Assembly (NCBI RefSeq): GCF_005870025.1
Contig: NZ_VATA01000049.1
Coordinates: forward strand, 1 to 46,964
From: Poseidonocella sp. HB161398
Lineage (GTDB): Bacteria; Pseudomonadota; Alphaproteobacteria; Rhodobacterales; Rhodobacteraceae
DNA length: 46,964 bases
Direction: 5' to 3'
Shown here: positions 1 to 8,496 of the stretch, piece after piece
Numbering within the stretch: position 1 is the stretch's first letter
How the letters are laid out: every line of letters starts with the position of its first letter
Notes under the pieces: generated by a model
What the model saw: only the letters and a program-made list of their open reading frames with translations
Databases searched by the model: none
Told to the model about the DNA's origin: nothing
Position numbers and translations under genes: made by a program

Positions 1-105
1 ATTGAAGAGCGTGACCTCGTAGGCATCGGGCGCCAGCGAGAACAGCTCCTCCAGAGCCCGCCCCGACGCCATCCCGGCGCCGATGATCACTAGTTTCTCG
101 GTCAT
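1..105 (-). CDS. FAD/NAD(P)-dependent oxidoreductase, N-terminal fragment (runs off left edge)
   Basis: Only the first 35 codons are in the window. They read as a Rossmann FAD-binding start (VIIGAGMASGRALEEL), very close to the first residues of NirB at 42064 (VIVGNGMAPGRMLETL, followed in both by APDAY-V-FN). The ATG at 105-103 has a strong AGGAGG ribosome site about 7 bases upstream. It is the last visible gene of the nitrate-uptake operon and follows the globin gene by 124 bp. By analogy with alphaproteobacterial nas clusters it may be the electron-transfer subunit of assimilatory nitrate reductase. That is inference, because the body of the protein is not seen; a stand-alone rubredoxin/nitrite-reductase-like reductase is equally possible. 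Confidence 0.75.
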   Translation of the reverse strand, partial: MTEKLVIIGAGMASGRALEELFSLAPDAYEVTLFN

Positions 106-229
106 TGGGAACCTCCTGGGGCAGCTGGGCAGGCCGCCGGTTTCGGCCCGGGCCGGGAGGGAGATCCGGCGGGCAGCATCGGGACAGTCGGGTGACGGAG
201 CGGGGCGCGGTCGCGCAGGCGGCCCCGCG

Positions 230-709
230 TCAGGGACGCGGCGGCCGGGGAGCAGTGCCGGGGGGCGGCGGAATGTCCGCCTGCATCTGCCCGGCGAGCC
301 GGTCGAAGGCCTCCGCCCAGGCGGCGCGTGCCCCGGGACAGAAGCCGGGCCCCATCTCCTCGGCCATGGCGGCGAGCAGCGCCTCCCGCATCAGCGGGAA
401 ATGCGCGGCCTCGACGCCGAGCGAGGCATGGAAGAGCCCCAGCCGCGCGGCCTTCGGCAGCGGCTCGCCGGTCTCCGCGGCGCGCAGCATCAGCGCCAGC
501 TCCTCGACCATCATCTGGTGCCGCGCGCTGAACGCCCCGGAGAAGAGCGGCCGCAGTTCCGGCGCCCGCTCGAAGAGATGCCGGTAGGCGGCCGCGCCGA
601 TCCGGGCCTTGGCCTGGTAGATGGCGGGAAAGCTGTCTTTCAGCAGCGCGGCAGGGTCTCGGGCGGGGCAGGGCATGGGCCAGGTTCCGGGATGGGCAGG
701 TCGGGCCAT
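230..709 (-). CDS. single-domain bacterial globin
   Basis: A 159-residue protein with one globin fold. The helix E/F part (FERAPELRPLFSGAFSARHQ) and the F-helix stretch FHASLGVEAAHF align with Vitreoscilla-type haemoglobin and the globin half of flavohaemoglobin; the His of FHASLG is the expected proximal haem ligand. There is no reductase domain, so it needs an outside electron donor. It lies 96 bp downstream of the GAF gene in the nitrate-transport operon and just upstream of an FAD oxidoreductase, which could be that donor (inference). In Bradyrhizobium the nitrate-assimilation cluster also carries a single-domain globin (Bjgb), linked to removal of NO made during nitrate reduction; the same role is likely here. 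The chosen ATG has only a weak ribosome site, so the first about 10 residues are uncertain. Confidence 0.8.
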   Translation of the reverse strand: MARPAHPGTWPMPCPARDPAALLKDSFPAIYQAKARIGAAAYRHLFERAPELRPLFSGAFSARHQMMVEELALMLRAAETGEPLPKAARLGLFHASLGVEAAHFPLMREALLAAMAEEMGPGFCPGARAAWAEAFDRLAGQMQADIPPPPGTAPRPPRP

Positions 710-805
710 CCTCGGAGCGCGGGCTTAAGATTTCCTGACGCGCGCCGCCCCGGAGCGGGACGGGCGGGCCGGAGGGGGAGGGGAAGATCGTCATCGCCGG
801 CCCCT

Positions 806-1750
806 TCAGAGATACCAGGCGACGACGAAGGCCAGCTCGGCCTCGAGATAGACCGGCAGCGCGACCATCAGCCGGTAGCCTGCGGGCAGCCCGGCCGGGC
901 CTGGCTGGACCAGCGGCATGCCGGTGCCCAGAACCTGGCCCACCGGTCCGCGCCAGGCGGCGGCGGTGGCGGCATCCACCGGCGGGTTCTGCTTCGGTGC
1001 CAGCGGGCCCTCGCGCTCGCAGATGCCGTCGATCAGGACCGCCTCGGGCCCCTCGCCGCCGCGGGAGGCGGAGACGCGCCAGATCTCGAAGCGCCGGGCG
1101 ATCGGCGTGCCGCGGGCGGAAAGCAGGGTCAGCACCCGGGCTATCCCGTCGGGGCTGTCGACCGGCAGGCCGAGCCCGGTGGTCAGCCCGGCGCGCCCGG
1201 CGCTCTCGGAGCGGATGAAGGCGTAGCCCGAGCCGAGATCGCGCATAAGGATCGGCGTCTTCGCCGCCCAGACGCCGCCCGGCAGGCCCTGGCCGCGCGG
1301 GAAATGCGTGTGCTGCGAGACCCATTCGAAATGCTTCGCCGCGCCGAAATAGCCGTCCTCGAGCATCAGGACGTCCTTCTCCTCGGCCCAGACCTCGATC
1401 GCGCCGGTGCGGGCGTCGTCATCGCCGCAGAGCACGACCAGCACCGCCTTGATCTCGGGCCCGGCGAAGACCGGGATGGCGACCGCGGCGGTCAGCCCGG
1501 CCTCCTTCGCCGCCTCGGTGCGCTTGAAGTAGGAGCCGTCGAACTCTTTCAGAACGACCGGCCGGCCCTCGGCCCAGGCCTTGCCCGGCAGGCCCTCGCC
1601 CTTGCCGAAGCGCTCGCTGCGGGAGGCCGCCTCGAAGGCGCCCAGATCGCCGTAGCTGCCGCCCTTGTGGACCAGCATGCCGCCCTCGGGCACCCAGATT
1701 TCCGAGACCTGGATGAAGGTCTCCGTTGCGGTGGTCATCACGTCGGACAT
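806..1750 (-). CDS. tandem GAF-domain protein of the nitrate operon
   Basis: A 314-residue soluble protein made of two GAF-like units. Each contains the same motif, GEGLPG at residues 51-56 and GQGLPG at 153-158, followed by W-A and a short hydrophobic strand, typical of GAF ligand domains. There is no HTH, kinase, cyclase or membrane segment, so any output must be through a partner. Its start codon overlaps the stop of the upstream ABC ATPase gene (TGATG), which implies translational coupling and a job tied to nitrate uptake. Ligand and role are unknown. GAF domains can bind nitrate/nitrite, haem or nucleotides in other proteins, so sensing nitrate, nitrite or NO is a reasonable but unproved guess. 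Confidence 0.75.
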   Translation of the reverse strand: MSDVMTTATETFIQVSEIWVPEGGMLVHKGGSYGDLGAFEAASRSERFGKGEGLPGKAWAEGRPVVLKEFDGSYFKRTEAAKEAGLTAAVAIPVFAGPEIKAVLVVLCGDDDARTGAIEVWAEEKDVLMLEDGYFGAAKHFEWVSQHTHFPRGQGLPGGVWAAKTPILMRDLGSGYAFIRSESAGRAGLTTGLGLPVDSPDGIARVLTLLSARGTPIARRFEIWRVSASRGGEGPEAVLIDGICEREGPLAPKQNPPVDAATAAAWRGPVGQVLGTGMPLVQPGPAGLPAGYRLMVALPVYLEAELAFVVAWYL

Positions 1751-3444
1751 CAGGCGGCCTCGCTGGTCTTGGGGTGCGCTTCGGCAGCGGGCGCCTTGCG
1801 GGGGTCCCTGCCGTGTTCGTATTCCTCGAGGAAGCTCAGCAGCTGCTCGCGGTAGAGGTAGTAGTCGGGATGCTCCAGCAGCGCCTTGCGGGTGCGCGGG
1901 CGGGGCAGGTCGACCTTCATGATCTTGCCGATCGTGGCCTGCGGGCCGTTGGTCATCATCACCACGCGGTCGGCGAGCAGGATCGCCTCGTCGACGTCAT
2001 GGGTGACGCAGACGGCGGTGACCTTGGTGCGCGACCAGACTTCCATCAGCACCTCCTGCAGCTCCCAGCGGGTAAGGCTGTCGAGCATGCCGAAGGGCTC
2101 GTCGAGCAGGAGCAGCTTGGGCGACAGGGCGAAGGCGCGGGCGATGCCGACGCGCTGGCGCATGCCGTTCGACATGTCCGAGGCGGGCTTGTCCATCGAG
2201 TCGGCCAGGCCCACGCGCTCCAGGTAGTAGTCGACGACGTCCTGCTTCTCCTTCTGCGAGGCGCGCGGATAGACCCGGTCGACGCCGATGGCGCAGTTCT
2301 CGCGCGCGGTCAGCCAGGGGAAGAGGCTGGGCGCCTGGAAGACGACCGCGCGTTCGGGATCGGCGTCGCGCACCGCGGTGCCGTCGAGCTTGATCGCGCC
2401 CTTCGAGATCGAGTTCAGCCCGGCCGTCATGGTCAGCACGGTGGACTTGCCGCAGCCCGAATGGCCGATCAGCGAGATGAACTCGCCCTTGTCGAGATTG
2501 AGGTTGAAATCCTCGACCACGGTCAGCGGGCCCTTCGGCGTCGGGTAGATCTTGTGCAGCGCCGAATATTCCAGGTAGCGGTCCTCGCGCAGGCCGGTCT
2601 GGACGTCGGCCTGGGCCTTGGGCAGGAAATGGATCGGCTGGATGTCGGGCAGGATGGTATGGCCCTCGGCCTTGGCCGCGATGCCCACGTCCATCAGGTA
2701 GTTGGTGACGTCGGCACGCAGCCGCTTGAAGGTCTCGTCATGGTTCATCGCGGTGCGGTCGCGCGGCCGCGGCAGGGTCACGCGGAACTCCTGGCCGAGC
2801 GTCCCGTCGGGGTTCAGCGCGATGATCCGGTCGGCGAGGATGATCGCCTCGTCGACATCGTTGGTGATCAGCACGCAGGTCTTCTTGTCGTCCTGCCAGA
2901 TCGCCTCGATCTCGTCGGCCAGGTTGGCGCGGGTCAGCGCGTCGAGCGCCGAGAGCGGCTCGTCGAGGAGCAGCACCTCGGGGTTCATGGCCAGCGCCCG
3001 GGCCACGTTCACCCGCTGGCGCATCCCGCCCGACAGCTCGGCCGGACGCCGCGTCGTGGCATGCGACAGCCCCACCATCTTGACGTATTTCGCGACCTTC
3101 TCGCGGCGTTCGGCCTTCGGCATCTTCGGGAAGACCGAGGTCAGCGCCAGCTCGACATTGTCGGCCACGGTCAGCCAGGGCATCAGCGAGTAGTTCTGGA
3201 AGATCACGCCGCGCTCGGGGCCGGGGCCCTCGATCGGCTTGCCCTTGAAGGTGACGCTGCCCTTCGTGGGCTGCTCGAGCCCGGCCATCAGGTTGATCAG
3301 CGTCGTCTTGCCGGTGCCGGAGAAGCCGAGAAGGACGAGGAACTCGCCCTCCGCGACTTGCAGGTCGATGTCCTTCAGCACGTCCGTGCGGTGGGTGCCT
3401 TCGCCGAAGCTCTTGGAAGCGTTCTTGAATTCGAGAATTGCCAT
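1750..3444 (-). CDS. nitrate ABC transporter ATP-binding protein with two fused ATPase domains
   Basis: The energising subunit of the NrtAB system: two nucleotide-binding domains in one chain. Numbering from the GTG at 3453, domain 1 has Walker [10 protein letters not shown] (43-51), signature LSGGMRQR (140-147) and Walker B VLLLDEP (160-166). Domain 2 has Walker [10 protein letters not shown] (330-338), signature MSNGMRQR (427-434) and Walker B LLLLDEP (447-453). The switch His is present in domain 2 (VTHDVDEA, H485) but is Asn in domain 1 (ITNDVDEA, N198). It lacks the C-terminal binding-protein domain of cyanobacterial NrtC. I prefer the ATG at 3444, 5 bp after the nrtB stop; a GTG at 3453 overlapping that stop is also possible. 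Specificity for nitrate comes from context; cyanate or bicarbonate relatives exist. Confidence 0.93.
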   Translation of the reverse strand: MAILEFKNASKSFGEGTHRTDVLKDIDLQVAEGEFLVLLGFSGTGKTTLINLMAGLEQPTKGSVTFKGKPIEGPGPERGVIFQNYSLMPWLTVADNVELALTSVFPKMPKAERREKVAKYVKMVGLSHATTRRPAELSGGMRQRVNVARALAMNPEVLLLDEPLSALDALTRANLADEIEAIWQDDKKTCVLITNDVDEAIILADRIIALNPDGTLGQEFRVTLPRPRDRTAMNHDETFKRLRADVTNYLMDVGIAAKAEGHTILPDIQPIHFLPKAQADVQTGLREDRYLEYSALHKIYPTPKGPLTVVEDFNLNLDKGEFISLIGHSGCGKSTVLTMTAGLNSISKGAIKLDGTAVRDADPERAVVFQAPSLFPWLTARENCAIGVDRVYPRASQKEKQDVVDYYLERVGLADSMDKPASDMSNGMRQRVGIARAFALSPKLLLLDEPFGMLDSLTRWELQEVLMEVWSRTKVTAVCVTHDVDEAILLADRVVMMTNGPQATIGKIMKVDLPRPRTRKALLEHPDYYLYREQLLSFLEEYEHGRDPRKAPAAEAHPKTSEAA

Positions 3445-3449
3445 GGGGA

Positions 3450-4535
3450 TCACCGCTTGTCCGAGAAGGTGAACATCGATTGCAGCGCGAACATCAGCCG
3501 GTCGAGGAAGAAGCCGATGATGCCGATGGTGAAGACCGCGACCATGATCTTGGCGAGCGAGGAGGAGGAGCCGTTCTGGAACTCGTCCCAGACGAATTTG
3601 CCGAGGCCGGGGTTCTGCGCCAGCATCTCCGCGGCGATCAGCACCATCCAGCCGACGCCCAGCGACAGGCGGAGACCGGTGAAGATCAAGGGCAGCGCGG
3701 AGGGCAGGACCAGCTTGGTGACCTTGGTCCAGGTGTTCATCTTCAGCACCTTCGACACGTTCACCAGGTCCTTGTCGATCGAGGCGACACCCAGCGAGGT
3801 GTTGATCAGCGTCGGCCAGAGCGAGCAGAGCGTCACGGTGATCGCGGAGGTCAGGAAGGCCTTGGTGAAGAGCCCGTCCTCGGCCGTGTAGGTCGCCGAG
3901 ACGATCATGGTGACGATCGGCAGCCAGGCGAGCGGCGAGACCGGCTTGAAGATCTGGATCAGCGGATTGACCGCGGCATTCGCCGTCTGGCTGAGGCCCG
4001 CGACAATGCCCAGCGGCACGGCGACCAGCGTGGCCAGCACGAAGCCGAAGAACACGGTTTTGATCGAGGTCCAGATCTGCTGGTAGTAGGAGGGCGCGCC
4101 GGTATAGGCGATCTCCTTGACCTGGTCCGCCTTGCCCTGGGCAATCAGCCGCTCGTTGCGGGCGGCGACCTGCGCCTCGAATTTCTCGCGCTTCTCGGCC
4201 TTGGCGACGGCGTCGTCATGCAGGTTGACGGCTTCGGTCCAGACCGCTGCCGGTCCCGGCACGGCGCCCAGCGAGGTCTGCACCTGCGGCGCGAGATAGC
4301 TCCAGAGCATCAGGAAGCAGACGATCGACACGACCGGCACGCCGAGGAGCTTCCAGACTTCTTTCATCTGGGCGCTGGGGTTGTCGCCGGCGGCGGCTTT
4401 CAGGATCGGCGTGATCCAGGCCAGCCCGAGCACGCGGAACCAGCTGTCCGCCTTGTTGATCCTGGTGAAGAGCTTGGCGCGACGGGCTTCTCGAGCCGCT
4501 TCCGCGCTGGTGAATTCCGGTTCGATGGTAGCCAT
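3450..4535 (-). CDS. nrtB: nitrate ABC transporter permease
   Basis: Inner-membrane permease of the NrtB/SsuC family, 361 residues from the ATG at 4535, which has a good ribosome site (AGGACGAG). The N-terminal part carries one membrane segment (about residues 50-68). A charged loop rich in K, E and A follows, then five or so further segments in the conserved BPD_transp_1 region. The EAA-type cytoplasmic loop is visible as [19 protein letters not shown], which contacts the ATPase. Earlier in-frame codons up to 4733 look like untranslated leader: they lack family similarity and cross the nrtA-nrtB gap. The gene is followed almost without gap by the ATPase gene. It imports nitrate (possibly nitrite) delivered by NrtA; the substrate is inferred from NasST, nirB and the family. 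Confidence 0.92.
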   Translation of the reverse strand: MATIEPEFTSAEAAREARRAKLFTRINKADSWFRVLGLAWITPILKAAAGDNPSAQMKEVWKLLGVPVVSIVCFLMLWSYLAPQVQTSLGAVPGPAAVWTEAVNLHDDAVAKAEKREKFEAQVAARNERLIAQGKADQVKEIAYTGAPSYYQQIWTSIKTVFFGFVLATLVAVPLGIVAGLSQTANAAVNPLIQIFKPVSPLAWLPIVTMIVSATYTAEDGLFTKAFLTSAITVTLCSLWPTLINTSLGVASIDKDLVNVSKVLKMNTWTKVTKLVLPSALPLIFTGLRLSLGVGWMVLIAAEMLAQNPGLGKFVWDEFQNGSSSSLAKIMVAVFTIGIIGFFLDRLMFALQSMFTFSDKR

Positions 4536-4793
4536 TGTCTCGTCCTGGGTCTGGATGGGCCTTGGGGGAGCAGTGCGCGAAGCCGGCAGAAGCGGCATCG
4601 GGCGTTGGCGGAAACGGTCCGGTGAAGAATGGTACATCTGCGATGACCCTTTCCTGTCCGGTTTCCGCCGGCATCTTCTCCCTGGGGAAGGGCGGGGCGG
4701 GATTATTGTGCGGTTTGCGGAACGAACGGGCACCTGCGGGAGCGCGCCGCCGTCCTGCCGTTCCGGGCGCTGCCGACTCGCAGCACTCCGGGG

Positions 4794-4821
4794 ATCCGGT
4801 CCGCTGGCGGACGGACCGGAT
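4794..4821. other. perfect 10-bp hairpin in the nrtA-nrtB gap
   Basis: The 361-bp gap 4536-4896 holds no convincing gene. It contains the perfect inverted repeat ATCCGGTCCG / CGGACCGGAT with an 8-nt loop, and a second weaker one at 4856-4882 (GCTCCGC / GCGGAGC). Neither is followed by a T tract in the direction of transcription, so they are more likely mRNA 3'-end stabilisers for nrtA than terminators. Such hairpins commonly let a binding protein be made in excess over its permease. No promoter was recognised in the gap. Confidence 0.5.
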
Positions 4822-4896
4822 TCTGATCGTTACTCGGGTCACTCGCATTCGGGGGGCTCCGCGCCCGGGCGGGCGGCGGAGCGGCCTGTCAGGGTG

Positions 4897-6267
4897 TCAG
4901 CCCTTGACCTCGGTGCCGACCACGGTCTGGCCGTCCTTCAGGCCGATCGGGAGGCTTTCCAGGTAGGCGTTCGGATGCAGCCCGTCATAGGGGATGCCGT
5001 CGATGATGTCGGCGGCCGGGGTCGGATCCTTGTAGCCGTCCTCGTCATCGGCGGGGAACATGTCAGCGGTGGCGTAGCCGTCCTCGACGACCAGCTTGGC
5101 CGCTTCCATGTAGATGTCGGGGCGGTAGACCGAGCGGGCGACCTCGTCATACCAGCTGTCGGGCTTCGATTCCGAGATCTGGCCCCAGCGGCGCATCTGG
5201 GTCAGGTACCAGACCGCGTCCGAATAGTAGGGATAGGTCGCGTTGTAGCGGAAGAACACGTTGAAATCCGGGACGTCGCGCTTGTCGCCCTTCTCGTATT
5301 CGAAGGTGCCGGTCATCGAGTTGGCGATCACCTCGGCATCGGCGCCGACATATTCCGGCTGCGACAGCATCTCGACCGCTTCCATGCGGTTGGCGTTGTC
5401 GTTCTCGTCCAGCCAGATCGCGGCGCGGATCAGCGCCTTGACGACCGCCTTGGTGGTGTTCGGGTACTGCTCGGCGAAGTCGGCGGTGATGCCGAAGACC
5501 TTCTCGGGGTTGTTCTTCCACAGCTCGTAATCGGTGATGACCGGCACGCCGATCCCCTTGAACACGGCCTGCTGGTTCCAGGGCTCGCCCACGCAGTAGC
5601 CGTAGATCGTGCCGGCCTCGAGGGTCGCGGGCATCTGCGGCGGCGGGGTCACGGACAGCAGCACGTCGGCGCCGATCTGGCCGGTGATGTTCTCGGGCGA
5701 GTAGAAGCCCGGGTTCAGCCCGCCGGCGGCGAGCCAGTAGCGCAGCTCGTAATTGTGGGTGGAGACCGGGAAGACCATGCCCATGTTGAAGGGCTTGCCC
5801 TCGGAGCGGTACTTCTCGACCACGGGCTTCAGCGCGGAGGCGGAAATCGGGTGCTGCGGCTGGCCGTCCCCGTTGGTCGGGATGTTCGGCTTCATCTCTT
5901 CCCAGACGGCGTTGGAGACGGTGATGCCGTTGCCGTTGAGGTCCATGGAGAAGGGGGTGATGATATGCGCCTCGGTGCCGAAGCCGATCGTCGCCGCCAG
6001 CGGCTGGCCTGCCAGCATGTGCGCGCCGTCGAGCGTGCCGGAGATGACGCCGTCGAGCAGCACCTTCCAGTTGGCCTGCGCCTCCAGCGTGACGAAGAGG
6101 CCCTCGTCGAGGAAATAGCCGTTTTCATAGGCCACGGCGAGCGGCGCCATGTCGGTCAGCTTGATGAAGCCGAAGGTCAGCTCGTCCTTTTCCAGCGCAA
6201 GCTGGGCCCAGGCGGAAGAGACGCTGGCGCTGGCAAGCAGAGCGCCCATCAGAGTACGTTTGATCAT
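4897..6267 (-). CDS. nrtA: periplasmic nitrate-binding protein
   Basis: A 456-residue CmpA/NrtA-family binding protein that captures nitrate in the periplasm for NrtB and the fused ATPase. The first about 21 residues form a Sec signal peptide ([21 protein letters not shown], cleavage after AWA). The mature chain starts with the family pattern [20 protein letters not shown] and has the central [12 protein letters not shown] motif of the ligand pocket. The ATG at 6267 is preceded by GAGGA at 7 bases. Upstream lies a 375-bp leader with a NasT-type antitermination element and terminator, so expression should depend on nitrate or nitrite through NasS/NasT. NasS upstream is its cytoplasmic paralogue. 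Bicarbonate or cyanate binding cannot be excluded from sequence, but context favours nitrate. Confidence 0.95.
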   Translation of the reverse strand: MIKRTLMGALLASASVSSAWAQLALEKDELTFGFIKLTDMAPLAVAYENGYFLDEGLFVTLEAQANWKVLLDGVISGTLDGAHMLAGQPLAATIGFGTEAHIITPFSMDLNGNGITVSNAVWEEMKPNIPTNGDGQPQHPISASALKPVVEKYRSEGKPFNMGMVFPVSTHNYELRYWLAAGGLNPGFYSPENITGQIGADVLLSVTPPPQMPATLEAGTIYGYCVGEPWNQQAVFKGIGVPVITDYELWKNNPEKVFGITADFAEQYPNTTKAVVKALIRAAIWLDENDNANRMEAVEMLSQPEYVGADAEVIANSMTGTFEYEKGDKRDVPDFNVFFRYNATYPYYSDAVWYLTQMRRWGQISESKPDSWYDEVARSVYRPDIYMEAAKLVVEDGYATADMFPADDEDGYKDPTPAADIIDGIPYDGLHPNAYLESLPIGLKDGQTVVGTEVKG

Positions 6268-6356
6268 ACCAGTCCTCGTTCGGTCGAATGTCGGAATAAG
6301 AGAGATGTCGCGATCGGGGAGGGCTTGCCTGGGACGTAGCGGGGACCGGCAAGCAC

Positions 6357-6413
6357 AAAAAAAGCCGCAGGATCCTGTCGGACGGTGCTTCGTCCTCGGG
6401 ATCGAGCGGCTTT
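6357..6413 (-). terminator. intrinsic terminator (attenuator) in the nrtA leader
   Basis: Read on the minus strand, the arms AAAGCCGC and GCGGCTTT form 8 bp. A short mismatch follows, then GATCC/GGATC, and a nested GGACG/CGTCC hairpin fills the loop. The distal arm runs into seven T residues (6363-6357), a textbook intrinsic terminator. It sits 90 bases before the nrtA start codon, inside the leader, so it must be bypassed for nrtA expression. Its 5' arm starts exactly in the loop of the second ANTAR hairpin at 6403-6418. Confidence 0.9.
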
Positions 6414-6464
6414 GCTCGGGCTGCCCGCGTCATCGGGGCATCGACAGGGCGCCATTGCCCGTCG
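6403..6464 (-). promoter_or_regulatory. NasT (ANTAR) antitermination element, two hexaloop hairpins, nrtA leader
   Basis: P1 (6443-6463) is GACGGGC / GCCC-T-GTC with one bulged U and hexaloop AATGGC; one more C-G pair extends it to 6464. P2 (6403-6418) is CGAGC / GCTCG with hexaloop AAAGCC. Both loops have A at position 1 and G at position 4, the known recognition rule for ANTAR-domain proteins. The two hairpins are separated by about 24 nt. P2 uses bases that are needed for the terminator's 5' arm, so P2 and terminator are mutually exclusive: NasT bound to P1-P2 should let transcription enter nrtA. nasT itself is just upstream. The rest of the gap (6464-6642) should hold the promoter; I could not fix -35/-10 boxes with confidence. 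Confidence 0.88.
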
Positions 6465-6615
6465 TTAACCTCTTCTACCGTGACGGCAAGGGCCGGGGAA
6501 AGGAAAAATCTCGCGGCTTACGCCATTTTTCGGCAAATTGCGCCGCGCCTCCCCGGATGGGGTGCAAATTTGGGCGCGGGGCGGGGCCCTGCCTGCGGAT
6601 CGGGCGGTTTGAGAA

Positions 6616-6636
6616 CGCGATTCCGTGGGAATCGCG
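6616..6636. terminator. 9-bp perfect stem just after nasS
   Basis: CGCGATTCC / GGAATCGCG with a 3-nt loop lies 7 bases past the nasS stop codon. There is no T tract on the minus strand, so it is either a weak terminator separating nasTS from nrtA or a 3'-end stabiliser. Confidence 0.45.
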
Positions 6637-6642
6637 CCGCGC

Positions 6643-7818
6643 TCAGGGCTTCGACGGGTCGAAGATCGTGCCGTCGAAGAACCGGTCGGGGCCGAGGATG
6701 ATCTGTCCGCGGGCCGAAGCCACGGCCTCGGGACCGGCGAGCGAGCCCTCGACCTTCTCCGAGGCGCCGGGCATGTCGATGCCGATCGGCTCCAGGTAGC
6801 GGCGGTAGAGATCGCTGCGGAAGCAGGCCTTGCCGGTCTCGATCGCCTGGGCGCGGTCCAGCCCCAGCCGCCGCGCGATATTCGCGGCGATCCAGGCGGC
6901 CTGGCTGCGCCAGGGGAAGGTTGCGGCCTTGGCGTGGAAATGCAGGAAATTCGCCGCCTCGGCCTCGGCGCCGCGCTTGCCGGTGACCATCCGGCCCATC
7001 AGCGCGCGGTCGATGATCATCGAGGGAATGCCCAGGTAGTCGCTGCGCGAGAGCAGGTCGCCGGCCATGGCGCGGTTGTCGCGCTCGGCCAGCCAGCGCG
7101 AGGCGCGGGCGACGGCGCGCATCAGCCGGCTGACGATCTCGGGATTCTCCTCGACCCAGTCATGCCGCGCGGCCAGCACCTTCTCGGGGGCGAAGGCCCA
7201 GATCGCGGCGCCGGGCAGGATCAGCTCGCCCGTGCCCTGCTCGACCGCGTAGGAGCCCCAGGGTTCGCCGACGCAGAAGGCCTCGATCTCGCCCTGGGCC
7301 AGCGCCTCGGGCATCAGGGGCGGCGGCACGGTGCGCACGTCGAGCCCGTCCGGGGCCGAGATGCCGAGCGCGCCCAGCCAGTGGTAGAGCAGCTCGGCAT
7401 GCATCGAGAAGGGGAAGGGCACGCCGACGCGCAGGCTGCCGCCGGTGGCGCGGATCAGGTGCTCTCCGGTGCCGACCGGATCGTCGAAGCGGCCGCTCCA
7501 GCCGCCGTCGTGCATCCGGGCCGCGATCTCGGGGCTGACGCCGACGACATTGCCGTTGACCGACAGCACCATCAGCGCGTCGATCCGGCTGGGCAGCCCG
7601 CCGAGCCCGAGCGACATCGCCACCGGCAAGGGCGAGAGCATGTGCGCGCAATCGGTCAGTCCCAGCACCAGAGCGTCGCGCAGCGCCGACCAGCTGGGCT
7701 GCTTTTCGAGGAGGAGGTCGATGCCCTCCTCGGCGGCGAAGCCCATTTCCCGCGCCACCGCCAGCGGGGCGCAATCGACAAGCGGGACGAAGCCGCATTT
7801 GAGGGGGATGAGGCTCAT
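6643..7818 (-). CDS. nasS: nitrate/nitrite sensor NasS (cytoplasmic NrtA-like)
   Basis: A 391-residue CmpA/NrtA-like protein that begins directly with the binding-protein fold (CGFVPLVDCAPLAVAREMGF) and has no signal peptide, so it stays in the cytoplasm. It shares the pocket motif CVGEPWGSYAV with NrtA. In Paracoccus, Azotobacter and Bradyrhizobium, NasS holds NasT inactive and releases it when nitrate or nitrite binds; that is the expected role here. Its ATG overlaps the nasT stop codon by 4 bases (ATGA), giving coupled 1:1 synthesis with its partner. The nrtA leader follows 375 bp downstream on the same strand. Confidence is high because signal-less NrtA paralogue plus ANTAR gene is diagnostic. 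Confidence 0.94.
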   Translation of the reverse strand: MSLIPLKCGFVPLVDCAPLAVAREMGFAAEEGIDLLLEKQPSWSALRDALVLGLTDCAHMLSPLPVAMSLGLGGLPSRIDALMVLSVNGNVVGVSPEIAARMHDGGWSGRFDDPVGTGEHLIRATGGSLRVGVPFPFSMHAELLYHWLGALGISAPDGLDVRTVPPPLMPEALAQGEIEAFCVGEPWGSYAVEQGTGELILPGAAIWAFAPEKVLAARHDWVEENPEIVSRLMRAVARASRWLAERDNRAMAGDLLSRSDYLGIPSMIIDRALMGRMVTGKRGAEAEAANFLHFHAKAATFPWRSQAAWIAANIARRLGLDRAQAIETGKACFRSDLYRRYLEPIGIDMPGASEKVEGSLAGPEAVASARGQIILGPDRFFDGTIFDPSKP

Positions 7819-8399
7819 TTCAGCAGATCCGCAGCTGTGACAAGGGCCTGGGCGACATCGACGACCTTGCGGCCCTGGTCCATCGCGGTCTTGCGCAGGA
7901 GGGTGTAGGCCTCGTCCTCGGAAATGCCGCGCGCCTGCATCAGCAGGCCCTTGGCGCGGTCGACGATCTTGCGCTCGGCCAGGGCCGATTTCACCGCCTC
8001 GAGCTCGCTCTTCATCTGGGAGACCATGTTGAACCGGGCGATGGCGGCATCCATCACCGGCTTGATCCGCGCGGGCGCCAGCCCGTCGACGACATAGGCC
8101 GAGAGCCCGGCCTCGATCGCGGCGCGGGTGGTCTCGTCGTCGGAGCGGTCGACGAACATGGCGACGGGGCGTTCCTTGGCGCCCGAGGCCAGCGACAGCA
8201 TCTCCAGCGAATCGCGGCTCGGATTGGCGATGTCGATCAGGACGACATCGGGGTCGAGCTGGGCCAGGCGGCGGGTGATCGCGGCCTCGTCGCCGAGCAC
8301 GGTGATCTCGTAGTCGCCGGCGGCCTTCAGCCCGTCGACAATCAGCCGCGCGCGGTCGGCATCCCGCTCGACGATGGCGATCTTCAGGCGCGGGGCCAT
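7815..8399 (-). CDS. nasT: ANTAR-domain RNA-binding antiterminator NasT
   Basis: A 194-residue protein. Residues 1-120 form a receiver-like domain (LKIAIVERDADRARLI, VVLIDIANPSRD). Residues about 130-194 form the ANTAR three-helix RNA-binding domain, with the consensus AERKIVDRAKGLLMQARGI followed by EDEAYTLLRKTAM. ANTAR proteins bind paired hexaloop hairpins in nascent RNA and block termination. Three matching targets are present in this window, before nrtA, nirB and cysG. The ATG at 8399 has ribosome site AGAGAGGACAG; upstream in-frame codons reach back into truA and are not coding. The gene is the first of the nasT-nasS pair and overlaps nasS by 4 bases. NasS is the expected inhibitory partner. 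Confidence 0.95.
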   Translation of the reverse strand: MAPRLKIAIVERDADRARLIVDGLKAAGDYEITVLGDEAAITRRLAQLDPDVVLIDIANPSRDSLEMLSLASGAKERPVAMFVDRSDDETTRAAIEAGLSAYVVDGLAPARIKPVMDAAIARFNMVSQMKSELEAVKSALAERKIVDRAKGLLMQARGISEDEAYTLLRKTAMDQGRKVVDVAQALVTAADLLK

Positions 8400-8496
8400 G
8401 GGCTGTCCTCTCTGGATGGCAGGGGCGGACGGCATCCGCCCGGGATAGATAACTGCGGGAGGGCCGCCGAATGCAAATCCCCAGCGACGGAATGCG

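Noticed and set aside
1726-3891. A 721-codon open frame on the plus strand
   Set aside because: Antisense to the ABC ATPase and permease genes, which have full motif sets.
6380-6397. Third ANTAR hairpin inside the nrtA terminator (loop AAGCAC)
   Set aside because: Position 4 of the hexaloop is C, not G, and it is simply the inner hairpin of the terminator.
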